Assembly (NCBI GenBank): GCA_905221605.1
Contig: CAJNDS010001735.1
Location: forward strand, 185,136-249,135
Reading direction: 5' to 3'
Source of the DNA: Symbiodinium natans
Lineage: Eukaryota > Sar > Dinophyceae > Suessiales > Symbiodiniaceae
DNA length: 64,000 nt
The notes beneath the pieces were generated by a model. It was not told where the DNA came from, did not search any database, and was given only the letters and a program-made list of their open reading frames with translations. This document shows positions 54,181-64,000 of this stretch, piece by piece; positions within the stretch are counted from its first letter, which is position 1, and every line of letters starts with the position of its first letter. A program made the position numbers and the translations under genes.

Positions 54181-54319
54181 ACCTTGTGACCCTGAACCCT
54201 AAACCCAAAACCCAAAACCCCAAACCCTAAACCCTAAACCCTAAACCCGAAACCCGAAACCCGAAACCCTAACCCTAAACCCTAAACCCTAAATAAACCC
54301 TAACCCTCAACCCTCCCAC

Positions 54320-55972
54320 CGGCACTCCGTGTCGAGGCACCCTGGCGGGGCTCTCGCGAGCCCTGCGGCAGAAGGGGGTTTTGGGGTTTTGGGGTTTAGG
54401 GTCTTAGGGTCTTAATAAAATATGGGCCTAGGGTCAAGGGTCTCACAAGGGTCTAGGTAGTTGCACCGAAGGATCTTCTGAATGTCCGTATTCTGGCTGG
54501 GGGTCTTCGGCCTGTTCGAAGTTGAGAGCAATCAGAGCGGAACCCCAACACCCTGGGCATCATCAGCAGCGGCACTCAGCTATCATGGACTCTTTGGCCT
54601 CCCCAACCGACCCCATCAGTGGTACGTGACGACTAGAGGCTTCTTACTTCCCAACCCTCGCATCCCGTGGGCCACAAGCCCAAAACCCGAAAACCCAGCG
54701 CTACACCCCGAAACCCTTGACGGTGAAGGAGCCCTTCCCTATGCAATCGTCCTTGTCTACCGGATCAGCCCCGCCGATCTCGGCCGACAGATCGGATTAC
54801 AGAGGGACTCTTAAAGGGAGGCCTTGGGGGGCTTAGGGCTTTTTCAAAACTTTGGGTGTTTGTTGGGTTTTGGGTGGGGTTTCGGGGTATTTTGGGGCGT
54901 TAGGGTTTTCGGGACGTTTGGGGGGGTTGGGGTTTTGGGGCTTGGGATGGTGTGGGGCTTTGGGGGTCTGAGGTTCAAATTCTTAGGGGCTCCAGGCTTT
55001 GCAATCTTGTATCTCTATCCTACACCTTCAACGATTCCTCGGCTTGGCTCATCTTTTGAAGCTTGGGCCGCTCTCTGGCTTTCTGGGCGCCCGGAAAGGG
55101 CTCTTTGTGGGCTCTCAAAGGGGTGGGAGAACTTCTTGAGCCTCAACGGCCCCCGCCCCCCACACAGACCTTAATACTCAACCCACGACTCCCCACGACA
55201 CCGTGCTCTTCCCGCTTTTCCTGGGTGCATGGGCTTCCAAGTTTCCTTGTGCAGGGTTTGGAAAGGGTTAGGCCCGCAGGCTCCCTGGAACTTGGCATCG
55301 GGCCGGCGTGGTCGACGGCGGCGCACCTGACCGCGACAGCCAGGGCACATCCGAAGAAAAGGGCCATCAACAGAAGAGGCGCTGCCACAATCAACCCTAA
55401 GCCCTAAGCCCCCACAGCTTTCGGGATGGCCCTCAGCTCCTCCACTCATTATTCTCTTGAATTGGCATGCCTGGGGTTCTGAATTGGAGGGCTTTGGGGG
55501 TTTCATCAGGGTGCTCAGGGTGTCAGGCCGGTCCTCTCCACATGCCTACTACATTCTTCAGGCCCCAGATCGCCCTGAACGCTAAACCCTAAACCCTAAA
55601 CCCTAAACCCTAAACCCTAAACCCCAAAACCCCAAAACCCCAAAACCCCAAAACCCCAAAACCCCCCCCCCCCAAGTCCCTTCCGAGCCTCGCCCCTTGC
55701 CCTTCTCCTTGCGCAGGTCTTTGGCGCTCCGCCGGGCCTCCGGGAGCAAATGGGTTGGGGCTTCGGGTGTAAGGTTTAGGGTTTAGGGTTTAGGGTTTAG
55801 GGTTTAGGGTTTAGGGTGTAGGGTTTAGGGGTTGAGGGTCGAGGGTTGAAAGGTTGAGGCTTGAGGGTTGGGGGCTAAGGGTGAAACCTCAACCCAAAGC
55901 CCTCGTGGACTTCCTCCCCGCCCCGCTCACCTCCGAGGCGCGCCCCGCGCCGGGGTCAGGGAGCTGGTCGTC
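54320..55972 (-). CDS. Gene model: membrane-anchored or secreted hypothetical protein, 6 exons
   Basis: Exons, right to left: 55931-55972 (DDQLPDPGAGRASE, donor GAG|GTGAGC), about 55677-55737 (ARRSAKDLRKEKGKGRG), 55170-55367 or slightly longer (PLLLMALFFGCALAVAVRCA, then SSREPAGLTLSKPCTRKLGS), 55026-55141, 54467-54511 (AEDPQPEYGHSEDPS) and 54320-54362 (GSREPRQGASTRSA). The hydrophobic segment is either a signal peptide, if ATG 55367 is the start, or an internal membrane anchor if the upstream exons belong. Exon 55026-55141 reads KFSHPFESPQRALSGRPE or, with a GTGTCG donor upstream, SRSSPTPLRAHKEPFPG; the second keeps phase with 54467. Function unknown. Confidence 0.5.
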
Positions 55973-56071
55973 CTTGAGGTTCGGATGCCGTTTAGGGTTT
56001 AGGGTTACGGGCTTAGGGTTTAGGGCTGTGGAGATGTAGGGATTAAGGTTTAGTGGTTTATGTTTTCAGCT

Positions 56072-59000
56072 TTAAGGGATGTTTGTGAGCCATGACTCTT
56101 TCAGGCTGCCTGCCCAACCTCCGAGAGTAACAAAATTTGACATAGGGTTCATACAACGCCCCTCCCACCCCACGCCCCCCCCCCCAAAAAAAAAAAAAAT
56201 AAAATAACAACAATAATAAGAAGAAGAAAGAAGAACAATAATGAAAACAAAAGAAAACAATGGATAAAGAACGGTAAGGGTGAACAGAAGAAGCACCTGA
56301 AGAACACAAGAAAGGTTGCAGAGGTTACTTACGCGACGAGGGAGTTCTGAGAGCCAGGCCAGAGGACTTGCCATTGGCCGCGCAGGCTCTCTGCTGGACT
56401 GCGTGCGGGGCATTGCGTCTGAGCTAAGGGCCCTAACCCCTAAACCCTGAACCCAGAAAAATTTGGGACCACAAAGTTTCGGAACTGCTGAATCTTCGGA
56501 CTCAGGGTTTTGTTGGGGTTCGGAGGTTCAAGGCTTTAGGGTTTGCATATACGTATGTGGGGTTTCCGAAATTAGGGGTACCGTTTTGGGGTCCTTACTT
56601 ATCATAAGGGAATCCTACTTTTTGGGGGGACTCTATTCGGGGCACCCTTATGTTCGTAAACCCCCGTATGGACAAGATAAGAGCCTCTTTGCCATTGAAA
56701 AGCCTCCTTGGACGTCTTCGGGCTCCTGCATGCCTTCTTGTCGGGGAGATCTGTGAAGCCCTAGACTTGACCGCCTCAACACACCCTCAGAACCCAGACC
56801 CCCAAATCTCCAGACCCCAAGCCCCCCCCCAAAAAAAATCTTAAACCCTAAGCCACCCTCCCACACTTTCTACCCTGAGCCCTACAAAACCCCTCAGTCC
56901 GACCCCGCCTCCGAGCCGTCGTCGGCTTCGCCCAGGTCTTGGAAAGCACCTCGCACTTCGTTGCTTTAGGGGGCAGAGGGCTCGGGTCCAGGCTTCAGAG
57001 CTTCGGTCTTAGGGAGTCGAGTTTGGGAATTGAAGGCTTAGGATTTAGGGTTTAGGGTTTAGGGTTTAGGGTTTAGGGGTTAGGGGGTGTAGGGGTTCGG
57101 GGTTAGGGGGTGTAGGGGATTTTGGGGCCTCGGACAGCTCAAGATGTCTTAGGCTGTTCCGGTATCCGAGCAGCAAGGGCCTCACGAGAAGGGACTGTTC
57201 TCTCCAGCCACAAAGGAACCTTTTGAGGAAACCTCACAAGAAATCCTCAATCTCACACCCTTTTGAGGAACCTGAGAAGAAACCCGAAAACCGTCACACC
57301 CTAAACCTTGCAAAATCTGAAGTCCTAGACCCTACGTAGGCCTCCTAAACCATATAACCTCCTAACTCCTAAGCTCCTCTGAACGCTAAATCCTAAGCTC
57401 CAAACCCTAAACCCCAAACCCCGGATCCTACCCCAGATCCTTCTACCCCCAAGCTCCTAAACTGCCAGGGTCTTGCGGCCGTGCAGCCCGGGACAGCTCC
57501 ATAGTGCTGGAAGCCGCCATCCTGGTTAGGGTTTAAGGTTTAAGGTTTAGGGTTTAGGGATTAGGGTTTAGGGTTTAGGGTTTAGGGATTAAGGAGTTGG
57601 GGTCCGGGGTGTGGGGTTTGGGGATCAGGGTCTGGGGACGAGGGTTTCTGACTCTCCTGTCTCTCTAAACCCTCACAACCTAGGTTTGCTGAGTTTGGGG
57701 TTTAGCACTAAACCCTAAACCCTAAACCCTCAACCCACTTAAACCCTGACCCCAAACCCTAAACCCTAAACCCTAAACCCTAAACCCTAAACCCTAAACC
57801 CTAAACCCTAAACCCTAAACCCTAAACCCTAAACCCTAAACCCTAAACCCTAAACCCTAACCCTAAACCCTAAACCGTAACCCTAAACCCTAAACCGCTT
57901 CCAGCTCCCGCCGAGGGGCCGAAGGCATGCTGTCGCCTGCGTTCGCGGCGTCCAGGGTAGGGAAAGGTTGGGGATTTGGGATTTGGGGTTTACGGTTTAG
58001 GGTTTAGGGTTTAGGGTTTAGGGCTTTGGGTGGGTAAGGTTGGGAGTTGTTGGTTTGTGGATTTAGGCTCGGGTTGAGGGATTGGGGTACTTCAGATGAA
58101 CCCCAAACCCTAAACCGGAAACCCTAAACCCTAAACCGTAAACCCGAACTAACCAGGCCAGGCGCGTGGCCTGTATAGGGCTGCGCCTCTCCCCAAGACC
58201 AGGCCTCCCACGGCTCGAGGGTCGTGCTACAGGCTACCCTGAACAAACATCAGGGTTTAGGGTTTAGGGTTCAGGGTTCAGGGTTTAGGGTTTAGGGCTT
58301 AGAGTTTAGGGTTTAGGGTTTAGGGTGGGGGTTTGGGGTTTGGGGTTTAGGCTTTGGGGCTTAGGTTTCGGGTTCACGCTTTTCGGAATCATGGAGGTTG
58401 GTGGGACTTCCGCGGCGGCTTTTTTGGGGGGCGGAGGTTTTTGGGGTTCATAGTGTAGAGAGTTTTTTGGCATTTTGGGCCTTGGGCTGGGTTGCAACTG
58501 CAAGCCTAGAAGGTTCATGGCTCCCCTACACCCGAAACCCTCAACCCCCTGCGGAGTGTTGGGTTGGGAGATGAGGCTTTTAGGAGAACGGATGCGGGGT
58601 AGTGAAGGGCTTAAGCCCTTGAATCCTCAAAATCTCATGTATGGGGGTTTACGAAAATAGTGGACCTGCAACATAGCTCCTCAAATTGTAGGATTCCCTG
58701 ATAATAAGGAGCCCACCGCAACTTCGGAGACCCCTTTATGGGGACACTGAACCCTGAACCCTACACCCTAGAACATAGGGTCTAGGGCTGAGGGACCCCA
58801 AACCCGAAAGGTAGGGAAGGGTACACAGGCCCTACATCGCTTCGGGGGACCGAAGCAGTGGTCTTCGTCAGTTCTGCCAGGAATTCTTCCGAAAAGCGGC
58901 AGGTTCTGGGCTTACGGCTCAGGGCTTAATGAGGATTTCAGGTTTGGGGCTTATGGCTTCGGGAGGTTTGGGGCTAAGGGCTTCGGGATTTGGAATTTAG

Positions 59001-59083
59001 GGTTTGGGGCTTTGGTAGAAGGCGATCTTCTAAGTTGGTAACGCTTCCGCATTGACCCCCTGCAGCTCCGCCGTGCCTTTCCC
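56072..59083 (-). CDS. Gene model: hypothetical protein, 11 phase-continuous exons, stop at 56072
   Basis: Exons, right to left: 59043-59083 (GKGTAELQGVNAE), 58851-58905 (CRFSEEFLAELTKTTAS), 58378-58497 (MPKNSLHYEPQKPPPPKKAA), 58166-58226 (HDPRAVGGLVLGRGAALYRP), 57896-57936 (DSMPSAPRRELEA), 57466-57521 (DGGFQHYGAVPGCTAARP), 57129-57219 (GWREQSLLVRPLLLGYRNSL), 56904-56949 (VLSKTWAKPTTARR), 56662-56750 (KTSKEAFQWQRGSYLVHTG), 56333-56418 (SLRGQWQVLWPGSQNSLVA) and 56072-56105 (LKESWLTNIP, stop TAA). Lengths sum to 720 nt. GC donors at 58166, 57466 and 57129; a perfect GTAAGT at 56333. The 56662 exon ends at the first base of a family A element. No ATG precedes the first exon before the upstream stop, so it probably continues the 59148-62067 gene. 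Basic C-terminal half; family unknown. Confidence 0.62.
56559..56661. mobile_element. Family A introner-like element at an intron donor
   Basis: Minus strand: GTTTACGAACATAAGGGTGC begins exactly at the donor of exon 56662-56750; the other end carries TTTCGGAAACCCC. Arms GGGGTTTACGAA and TTTCGGAAACCCC are near-inverted repeats. Same family as 16488-16655 and 58640-58745. Confidence 0.65.
58640..58745. mobile_element. Family A element, reverse orientation
   Basis: GGGGGTTTACGAAAATAGTGG at the left end, TAGGATTCCCTGATAATAAG inside; blocks are the reverse order of 56559-56661. Sits in the intron between 58497 and 58851. Confidence 0.55.
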
Positions 59084-59147
59084 CTGGCGTGCTTGGATCC
59101 CCAAATTCCTAAGCACTAACGCCTGAATCCCTAAACCCGAAACCCTT

Positions 59148-62067
59148 TCACCTCTGAGCAACGTCACTTAACAAGAACAAGCCCCTGGGCTGGCGGGGTC
59201 TGTCCTGCATCTGCGAGTAGTCCTGGTAGGCATAGGGGTCTGGCGCCATCTGGCTGCTGAAGCCTGCAGGCTGGTGGAGGATTCAAGCTGATGACTCCGA
59301 AAACCACCACCACCACCACCAACACCACATGTTCACAAAATCTAGCATTCTCGCAGGGCCATCCCCCGCAAAGGGAAAGGGGGATTAGGGTTTAGGGTTT
59401 AGGGATGTGTTCCCCACCCGGAAGTGGCTCACAGTATCTCTGGAAATCGCCACGTCGTTGTCTGCAAGGGTGACTTTTGTTCGATCGAAGCAGGTAAGGG
59501 AAGTCCATGCAAAGTAGCTCTCCCCGAAACCCTAAACCCCTAAACCCTAAGCCCCTAGGCCCTGAACCTCAACTAAACTCCTAAATTTTAAACCCCACAT
59601 CCACTCAAAACCAAACAAAAGAACCCTGAAGTCCCCACATTCCACTCAAGACCCCCAAAACAAACCCAGCTAAAACCCGAAGAGGCAGCCGAACTCCGAG
59701 GCTCCCGGCCGTTGTAGTCGTCGTACATCGCCTTCACTTCAACATCGCTCTGTGGAATACTCTGGGTTTCAGCGTTTTGATGGGGCTTCAGGTGTGTGGC
59801 GTGTGAGGCATAGTTGAGCAATGATCTTGTAAGTTGGCGTGTGAGGGATAGATGGGTCAGACCGGCAGAGCTGCGAGCGTTGGTCTCTACGACTCTGCAG
59901 GTTTGGGATGTGGGGTCTAGGTTTTGGGGCTGTGACAACAAAGCAGTATGCAAGCTGACGGACACAATATGGATCATCTGGGATTGGGCACTCCAGGAAT
60001 ACCCGAAGCAAAAGCAACCCGAAACCCTCGACCCTAAGCCCACACAAGGCCCCCCATTGAATCGTACCTCGGCGTGCATGGGATCCATGCCGTGCCCTGC
60101 ATAGGGCACCTGGCAGGGGCTTGGGGGCGCTGGGCACTGGAGCTTGCGAGGCTTTTGAGAGTTTGGGGGGTTTGCGGCTGAAGCCCCACTTAGGGTGTAG
60201 GGTTTAGGGTTTAGGGTTTAGGTTTAGGGTTTAGGGTTTAGGGTTTAGGGTTTAGGGTTTAGGGTTTAGGGTTTAGGGTTTAGGGTTTAGGGTTTAGGGT
60301 TTAGGGTTTAGGGTTTAGGGTTTAGGGTTTAGGGTTTAGGGTTTAGGGTTTAGGTGTAGGGTTTAGGGTTTAGGGTTTAGGGTTTAGGGTTTAGGGTTTA
60401 GGGTTTAGGGTTTAGGGTTTAGGGTTTAGGGTTTAGGGTTTAGGGTTTAGGGTTTAGGGTTTAGGGTTGAGCTCTTAAGCCCACTCTAAATCCTATGCCC
60501 TAAGCTCAAAGGCAGCGGCACCTCGGCAGGCATCGCTGCGCCCTCCATCGGCGGGTAGACGGGGTAAGGCGCCTGCGGAGTGCCGAAGAATGGGCCGAAC
60601 AGGTTTTAGGGTTTAGGGTTTCAGGGTTCAGGGTTCAGGGTTTAGGGTTTAGGGGTTTGGGTTTTGGTTTTGGGGGTATCTATGTCATGAGCCCTTTTCG
60701 GACACGGACAAAAAAGCAAAAAACAACAATCTGAGGAGAAAGCACTGAAACCTCATTTGCATGCTACAATCCCTGAATCCCTGAACCCTGAGCCCTTTCT
60801 GTAAAAGCAAACCCTCAGCCCGTGAAGTTTAGGGTTTAGGCTTAGGGTTTCGGATTAAGGGTTCAGACGTTAATGGTGCTCTTGACGGGCTCCGGCCCTC
60901 GCACTGGAGCCTCCGCGTAGGGCTCCTCCGGAAAGACCTCCCCACAGCCATGACAGGTGGTCCCCTGTAAACCCCACTAGAGGGCCTCTGCAGAAGGTTT
61001 TGAGACTGCAAAAGCGCAATGCCCACCCTATACCCTGAACCCTGAACCCTAAACCCTAAACCCTAAACCCTGAACCCCAAACCCTAAACCCTAAGCCCTA
61101 AGAAGTGGCGAAATAGAGATCGGCTGTGCCAGCTGAAGCCTGAACGCCTCACGAAACCCCACCGCTGCAGCCTCGCCCATGGGCACCGGCTCGACATAGG
61201 GCTCCGCATACCTCTCTCGCTGGGGTTTAGGGTTTAGGGTTTAGGGTTTAGGGTTTAGGGTTTAGGGTTTAGGGTTTAGGGTTTAGGGTCTAGGGTCTAG
61301 GGTCTAGGGTTAGGGTTTAGGGTTTAGGGTTTAGGGTTTAGGGTTTAGGGTTTAGGGTTTAGGGTTTAGGGTTTAGGGTTTAGGGTTTAGGGTTTAGGGG
61401 TTAGGGTTTAGGGTTTAGGGTTTAGGGTTTAGGGTTTAGGGTTTAGGGTGTAGGGTTCAGGGCTCCCTGCTTGGGGCCCTTCGAACCATTGTAACATCGG
61501 GGTCTTAAGAATTGGAATAGGGTGTTGGGGGTCATTATAGTATATTCTACAAAGGGGACCCGAAGGGAATAGTATTGGTGTTTTTTCGGACACCTATCTT
61601 ACACGACTTAGGGAAGCCTTGAAAAGCCCTTTTTCAGCGCAGGGTTCAGGGCCAAACCTTGCGGGGGTGAGCTTGAGGGCTATGGGCCGAAGCACCCTGA
61701 GCGGACAAAGATCCAAAAAGCCTCGACCTCGCTTCTCACTAATAGATGAGGGAAGCAGGCCCCTGACATTCCCCAAAATTCTATCACTATCTCTACCCTT
61801 GAAGGGATTCGATCTAGCCTCATTCCCGCACGAAGTAAGAACCCACCCTAAACCCAGAACCCTAAACCCTACACCCCAAACCCTGATCTGAACCCTAAAC
61901 CCTAAACCCTATAAACCCTAAACCCTCATTCCCTGTCCCAAAGAACCAAAAGGCTGCCAAGCGCTTCGGGGTTGCGGCTCCACGAAGGGCTCCCCGAAGG
62001 GCGCTTGCAGGGGGGCGGCTGAGGGGACGAAGACGGCGGCTCCGGCGTTGAGGCTCGGGGCCTGCAT
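59148..62067 (-). CDS. Gene model: Tyr/Pro/Glu-motif low-complexity protein, 8 exons
   Basis: Exons, right to left: 61947-62061 (or from ATG 62067; AGAAVFVPSAAPLQAP, FGEPFVEPQPRSAWQPF), 61163-61215 (YAEPYVEPVPMGEAAA), 60869-60937 (VFPEEPYAEAPVRGPEPV), 60522-60572 (APYPVYPPMEGAAMPAE), 60068-60142 (VPYAGHGMDPMHAE), 59690-59761 (SIPQSDVEVKAMYDDYNGRE), 59418-59519 (SYFAWTSLTCFDRTKVTLAD) and 59148-59270 (FSSQMAPDPYAYQDYSQMQD, stop TGA 59148, or an earlier CAG|GACAGA donor into 59083). Almost all joints are phase 0. The motif (Y/F)-x-E-P or P-Y-x-E recurs about once per exon. Probably intrinsically disordered, assembly or RNA-granule type; role unknown. An exon 62347-62428 (AGEAPAASPPEASWSAEA) probably precedes. 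Confidence 0.65.
60190..60466. repeat. TTTAGGG array
   Basis: About 39 units with two short slips; intronic, between exons 60068-60142 and 60522-60572. Confidence 0.95.
61225..61456. repeat. TTTAGGG array with TCTAGGG interruption
   Basis: About 32 units, with three TCTAGGG units at about 61286-61306. Intronic, to the right of exon 61163-61215. Confidence 0.95.
61488..61605. mobile_element. Family B element, copy 2
   Basis: Shares GGGTGTTGGGGGTCATTATAGTA and AAAGGGGACCCGAAGGGAATA with 15335-15455. Intronic. Confidence 0.5.
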
Positions 62068-62346
62068 CGTAGGGGTTTTGGGGGGGTTGGGGGGGAGCTT
62101 AGGGTCTAGGATTCAGGGGGTTCAGGGGTTTAGGGGGTTTAGGGTCTGCACCCTAAGCCCCAAACCGCAAACCCTGAATCCTGGGTAAGGGGCTGAGGGG
62201 TGGTTGGGCCGAGTGGTGCGGCTCAGAAGAAGTGTAGAATTCTTGGAGTTGAGGGTTCAGCTTTGAGCTGGAGTTTCGGGTTGGGGGTTGAGATTTAAGC
62301 CCTAAACCCTAAACCCTAAACCCTAAACCCCAAATCCGATATACAC

Positions 62347-62428
62347 CCAGGATTATGGGAAGCTGCGGCCCCAGGGCCTCTGCCGACCAGGACGCTTCGG
62401 GAGGACTGGCTGCGGGAGCTTCGCCAGC
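62347..62428 (-). CDS. Exon (AGEAPAASPPEASWSAEALG)
   Basis: 82 bp, acceptor CCTCGCAG, donor G|GTGTAT; an internal GC donor (GAG|GCCCTG) would keep phase with 61947-62061. Ala/Pro/Glu-rich like the following gene. Confidence 0.55.
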
Positions 62429-62754
62429 CTGCGAGGCATTTAGGGGGTTTAGGTTTTTTAGGGTTTAGGGTTTGGGGTTTGGGGTTTAGTGTTTAGGGTC
62501 TTAGGGTCATGGTCTTCGGGTCATGGTCTGACCGACATTGTTGGTTGTTATGGTGTCGTCTAGGGTGGGAATAAAGAAAGGTCCATTCAAGGGCTATAGA
62601 GCTTCAGGATTTGGGGATTTATGGGTTTTGCGATGCTTTGCGGCTTTAAAATTTAGGGGTTCGCGGTGTCAGTGCATCAGTCTATCAGTGTATCAAGGCT
62701 TTAGCGACCCAGCCGGTCAGCCCCCTACTCCGGACGCTGCAAAACCTACCGCCC

Positions 62755-63778
62755 CAGTGACTGTGCAGATTTGACAGAGCAGGAGGTCAGCATCATGAGC
62801 ATCAGCTGAACATTTTCGCCCGGCAAAGGTGCAGAAATGCCGAGGTGGGAGGAGATCGGCTCCACGAGCACTGCCCCAGTGAATGTGCTGATTTGAGGAG
62901 CTGGGCAATTTTCCGGCCACATGGTCCCCCAGGCTCCAGACGCTTGCGAAACCCCACGATGCCCGGGCTTGTGCAGATTTGACGAGGAGCAAGGAGACTG
63001 ATACCGAAGGCTGGCCAGCAGCCCGAGTGCTAGCAGATAACTGAGGAGCCACGACCGTCCCACAAACTTCGGCAACATGCGCGGCGCCGGCGACACGGCA
63101 TGGGCACTGCGACAAAGCCAAGGATGCTGATCTTCGCCTTGCAACCTAACCTTTGGATTCGCAGACATTGCGGACACGAAACGGAATCCGCAATCGCAAG
63201 TCAGGCAGCCGAGGTCGAGTTAATCCTCGGGACACCCCAAGAACTCCAACTGAAGCTTTCATTTTGAGGGTTTCGTTAGCTTGGGGGGGGGAGGGGTAGG
63301 CCAAACCCTACAGAGCCGAAAGCCCTTGCGAAAAACCACGACGCAAGTGCTTGTGCAGATTTGACGAGGCGGGAGGAGAGCATCACGAGCATCACTTGGG
63401 TTGTTTTCCGGCTACATGGCTTCCTAGGCCCCAGACGCTGGCAAAAACCCACGACCCGTGATTGCATAGACTTGACGAGGTGGAAGGAGAGCATCATGAG
63501 CGTCAGCTGGGTTATCTTCCGGCCACATGGCCCCTTAGGCTCCAGACGCTTGCAACACCCACGACCCCCGTCCTTGTGCGCATTTGACGAGGCGGGACAT
63601 CACAAGCATCAGCTGGGTTAGTTTCCACAACCCCCATGCTTGTGCAGGCAGGAGGAGAGCATCATGAGCCTCTGCTGGGTTATCTTTCGGCCACATGGCC
63701 CCCTAGGCTCCAGACGCTTGCAAAACCCACAACCTCCGTGCTTGTGCAGATTTGACGAGGCAGGAGGAAAACACGAGG
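62755..63778. repeat. Tandem array, unit about 118 bp
   Basis: The unit holds CTTGTGCAGATTTGACGAGG, GAGAGCATCATGAGCATCAG, CTGGGTTATCTTCCGGCCAC and CTAGGCTCCAGACGCTTGC. Copies begin near 62760, 62975, 63350, 63465, 63565 (truncated), 63640 and 63745; 63110-63330 is unrelated. Open frames through it vary by copy and contain stops, so I call no gene. Confidence 0.8.
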
Positions 63779-63929
63779 CGGCCCCTAAACCCTAAACCCT
63801 AAACCCTGTTCTGTTTAGGGCTTTAGGGCTTTGGGGTTCAGGAACAGGTTGGTACTTCAATCAAGAATAGATGGCCCAAGCCTCCATAACCGAAATCCTG
63901 CATCCTATGCCCTAAACCCTAAACACTCT

Positions 63930-64000
63930 TAGGGTGGTTGCATGGTCCCTTGATATGGGCCCTTCAAGAAAGGGGACCCCGTGTAGGGACCATCTTAAGG
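63930..64000. mobile_element. Family D element, truncated by the window end
   Basis: CATGGTCCCTTGATATGGGC and TAGGGACCATCTTAAGG; compare 54055-54180. The right end is the end of the window. Confidence 0.35.

Noticed and set aside
1-64000. rRNA or tRNA genes, CRISPR arrays, bacterial operons or Shine-Dalgarno sites
   Set aside because: None seen. The repeats have no spacers of CRISPR type, and gene structure is eukaryotic with many introns.

Overview
The window is nuclear DNA of a protist, most likely a dinoflagellate. Reasons: (1) CCCTAAA/TTTAGGG telomere-type 7-mers are spread through the whole window, between exons; dinoflagellate telomeres use this unit. (2) Genes are cut into many exons of about 25-130 bp, and every exon I can place with confidence lies on the minus strand, giving one unidirectional gene array of about 62 kb. 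(3) Splice donors include GC and probably GA besides GT, a dinoflagellate trait. (4) A relic of an organelle-type, AT-rich cytochrome b gene sits at 20.7-21.1 kb. (5) Several introns are short inverted-repeat elements of the introner type. TTTAGGG also occurs in plants, green algae and chromerids, so the group assignment is an inference; I do not name a species.

How I read it: long open frames are mostly repeats or antisense shadows. The real signal is short unique islands between repeat tracts. An island was called an exon when it had an acceptor AG, an open frame of protein-like composition and a donor, and the call was raised when codon phase ran through to the next island. Phase-continuous models are the dihydrofolate-reductase-fold gene (7 exons, 42.6-45.9 kb), the GYF-domain gene (46.5-50.3 kb), the RING-finger gene (2 exons, 50.6-51.5 kb), a 56.1-59.1 kb gene (exon total divisible by three, ends in a stop) which may be continuous with a Tyr/Pro/Glu-rich 59.1-62.1 kb model, and a 22.3-27.0 kb gene. 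The three domain-bearing genes are independent checks on the reading because conserved motifs continue across the splice joints.

Layout, left to right. 0.7-7.2 kb: a membrane protein gene and scattered exons. 7.3-11.3 kb: no TTTAGGG introns at first, two tRNA-SINE-like copies, simple repeats and a large 10-bp minisatellite. 11.3-19.5 kb: exon series, including a gene with a likely start at 19.0 kb. 19.6-21.4 kb: AT-rich island, G-tracts, cytochrome b relic. 21.6-32.8 kb: exon series with two gene models, the longest pure TTTAGGG array (24.6-25.0 kb). 32.9-35.9 kb: an island without telomere-type repeats. 36-42 kb: exon series, a clear introner and a LINE relic. 42.5-53.5 kb: DHFR-like, GYF, RING and further genes closely packed, all minus. 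53.5-62.4 kb: further genes. 62.7-63.8 kb: a tandem array of about 118 bp.

The central oddity is that telomere-type repeats populate almost every intron, usually TTTAGGG-sense near the donor end and CCCTAAA-sense near the acceptor end, so that intron ends could pair. For lone exons the reading frame is often not fixed by neighbours; this is stated where it matters.
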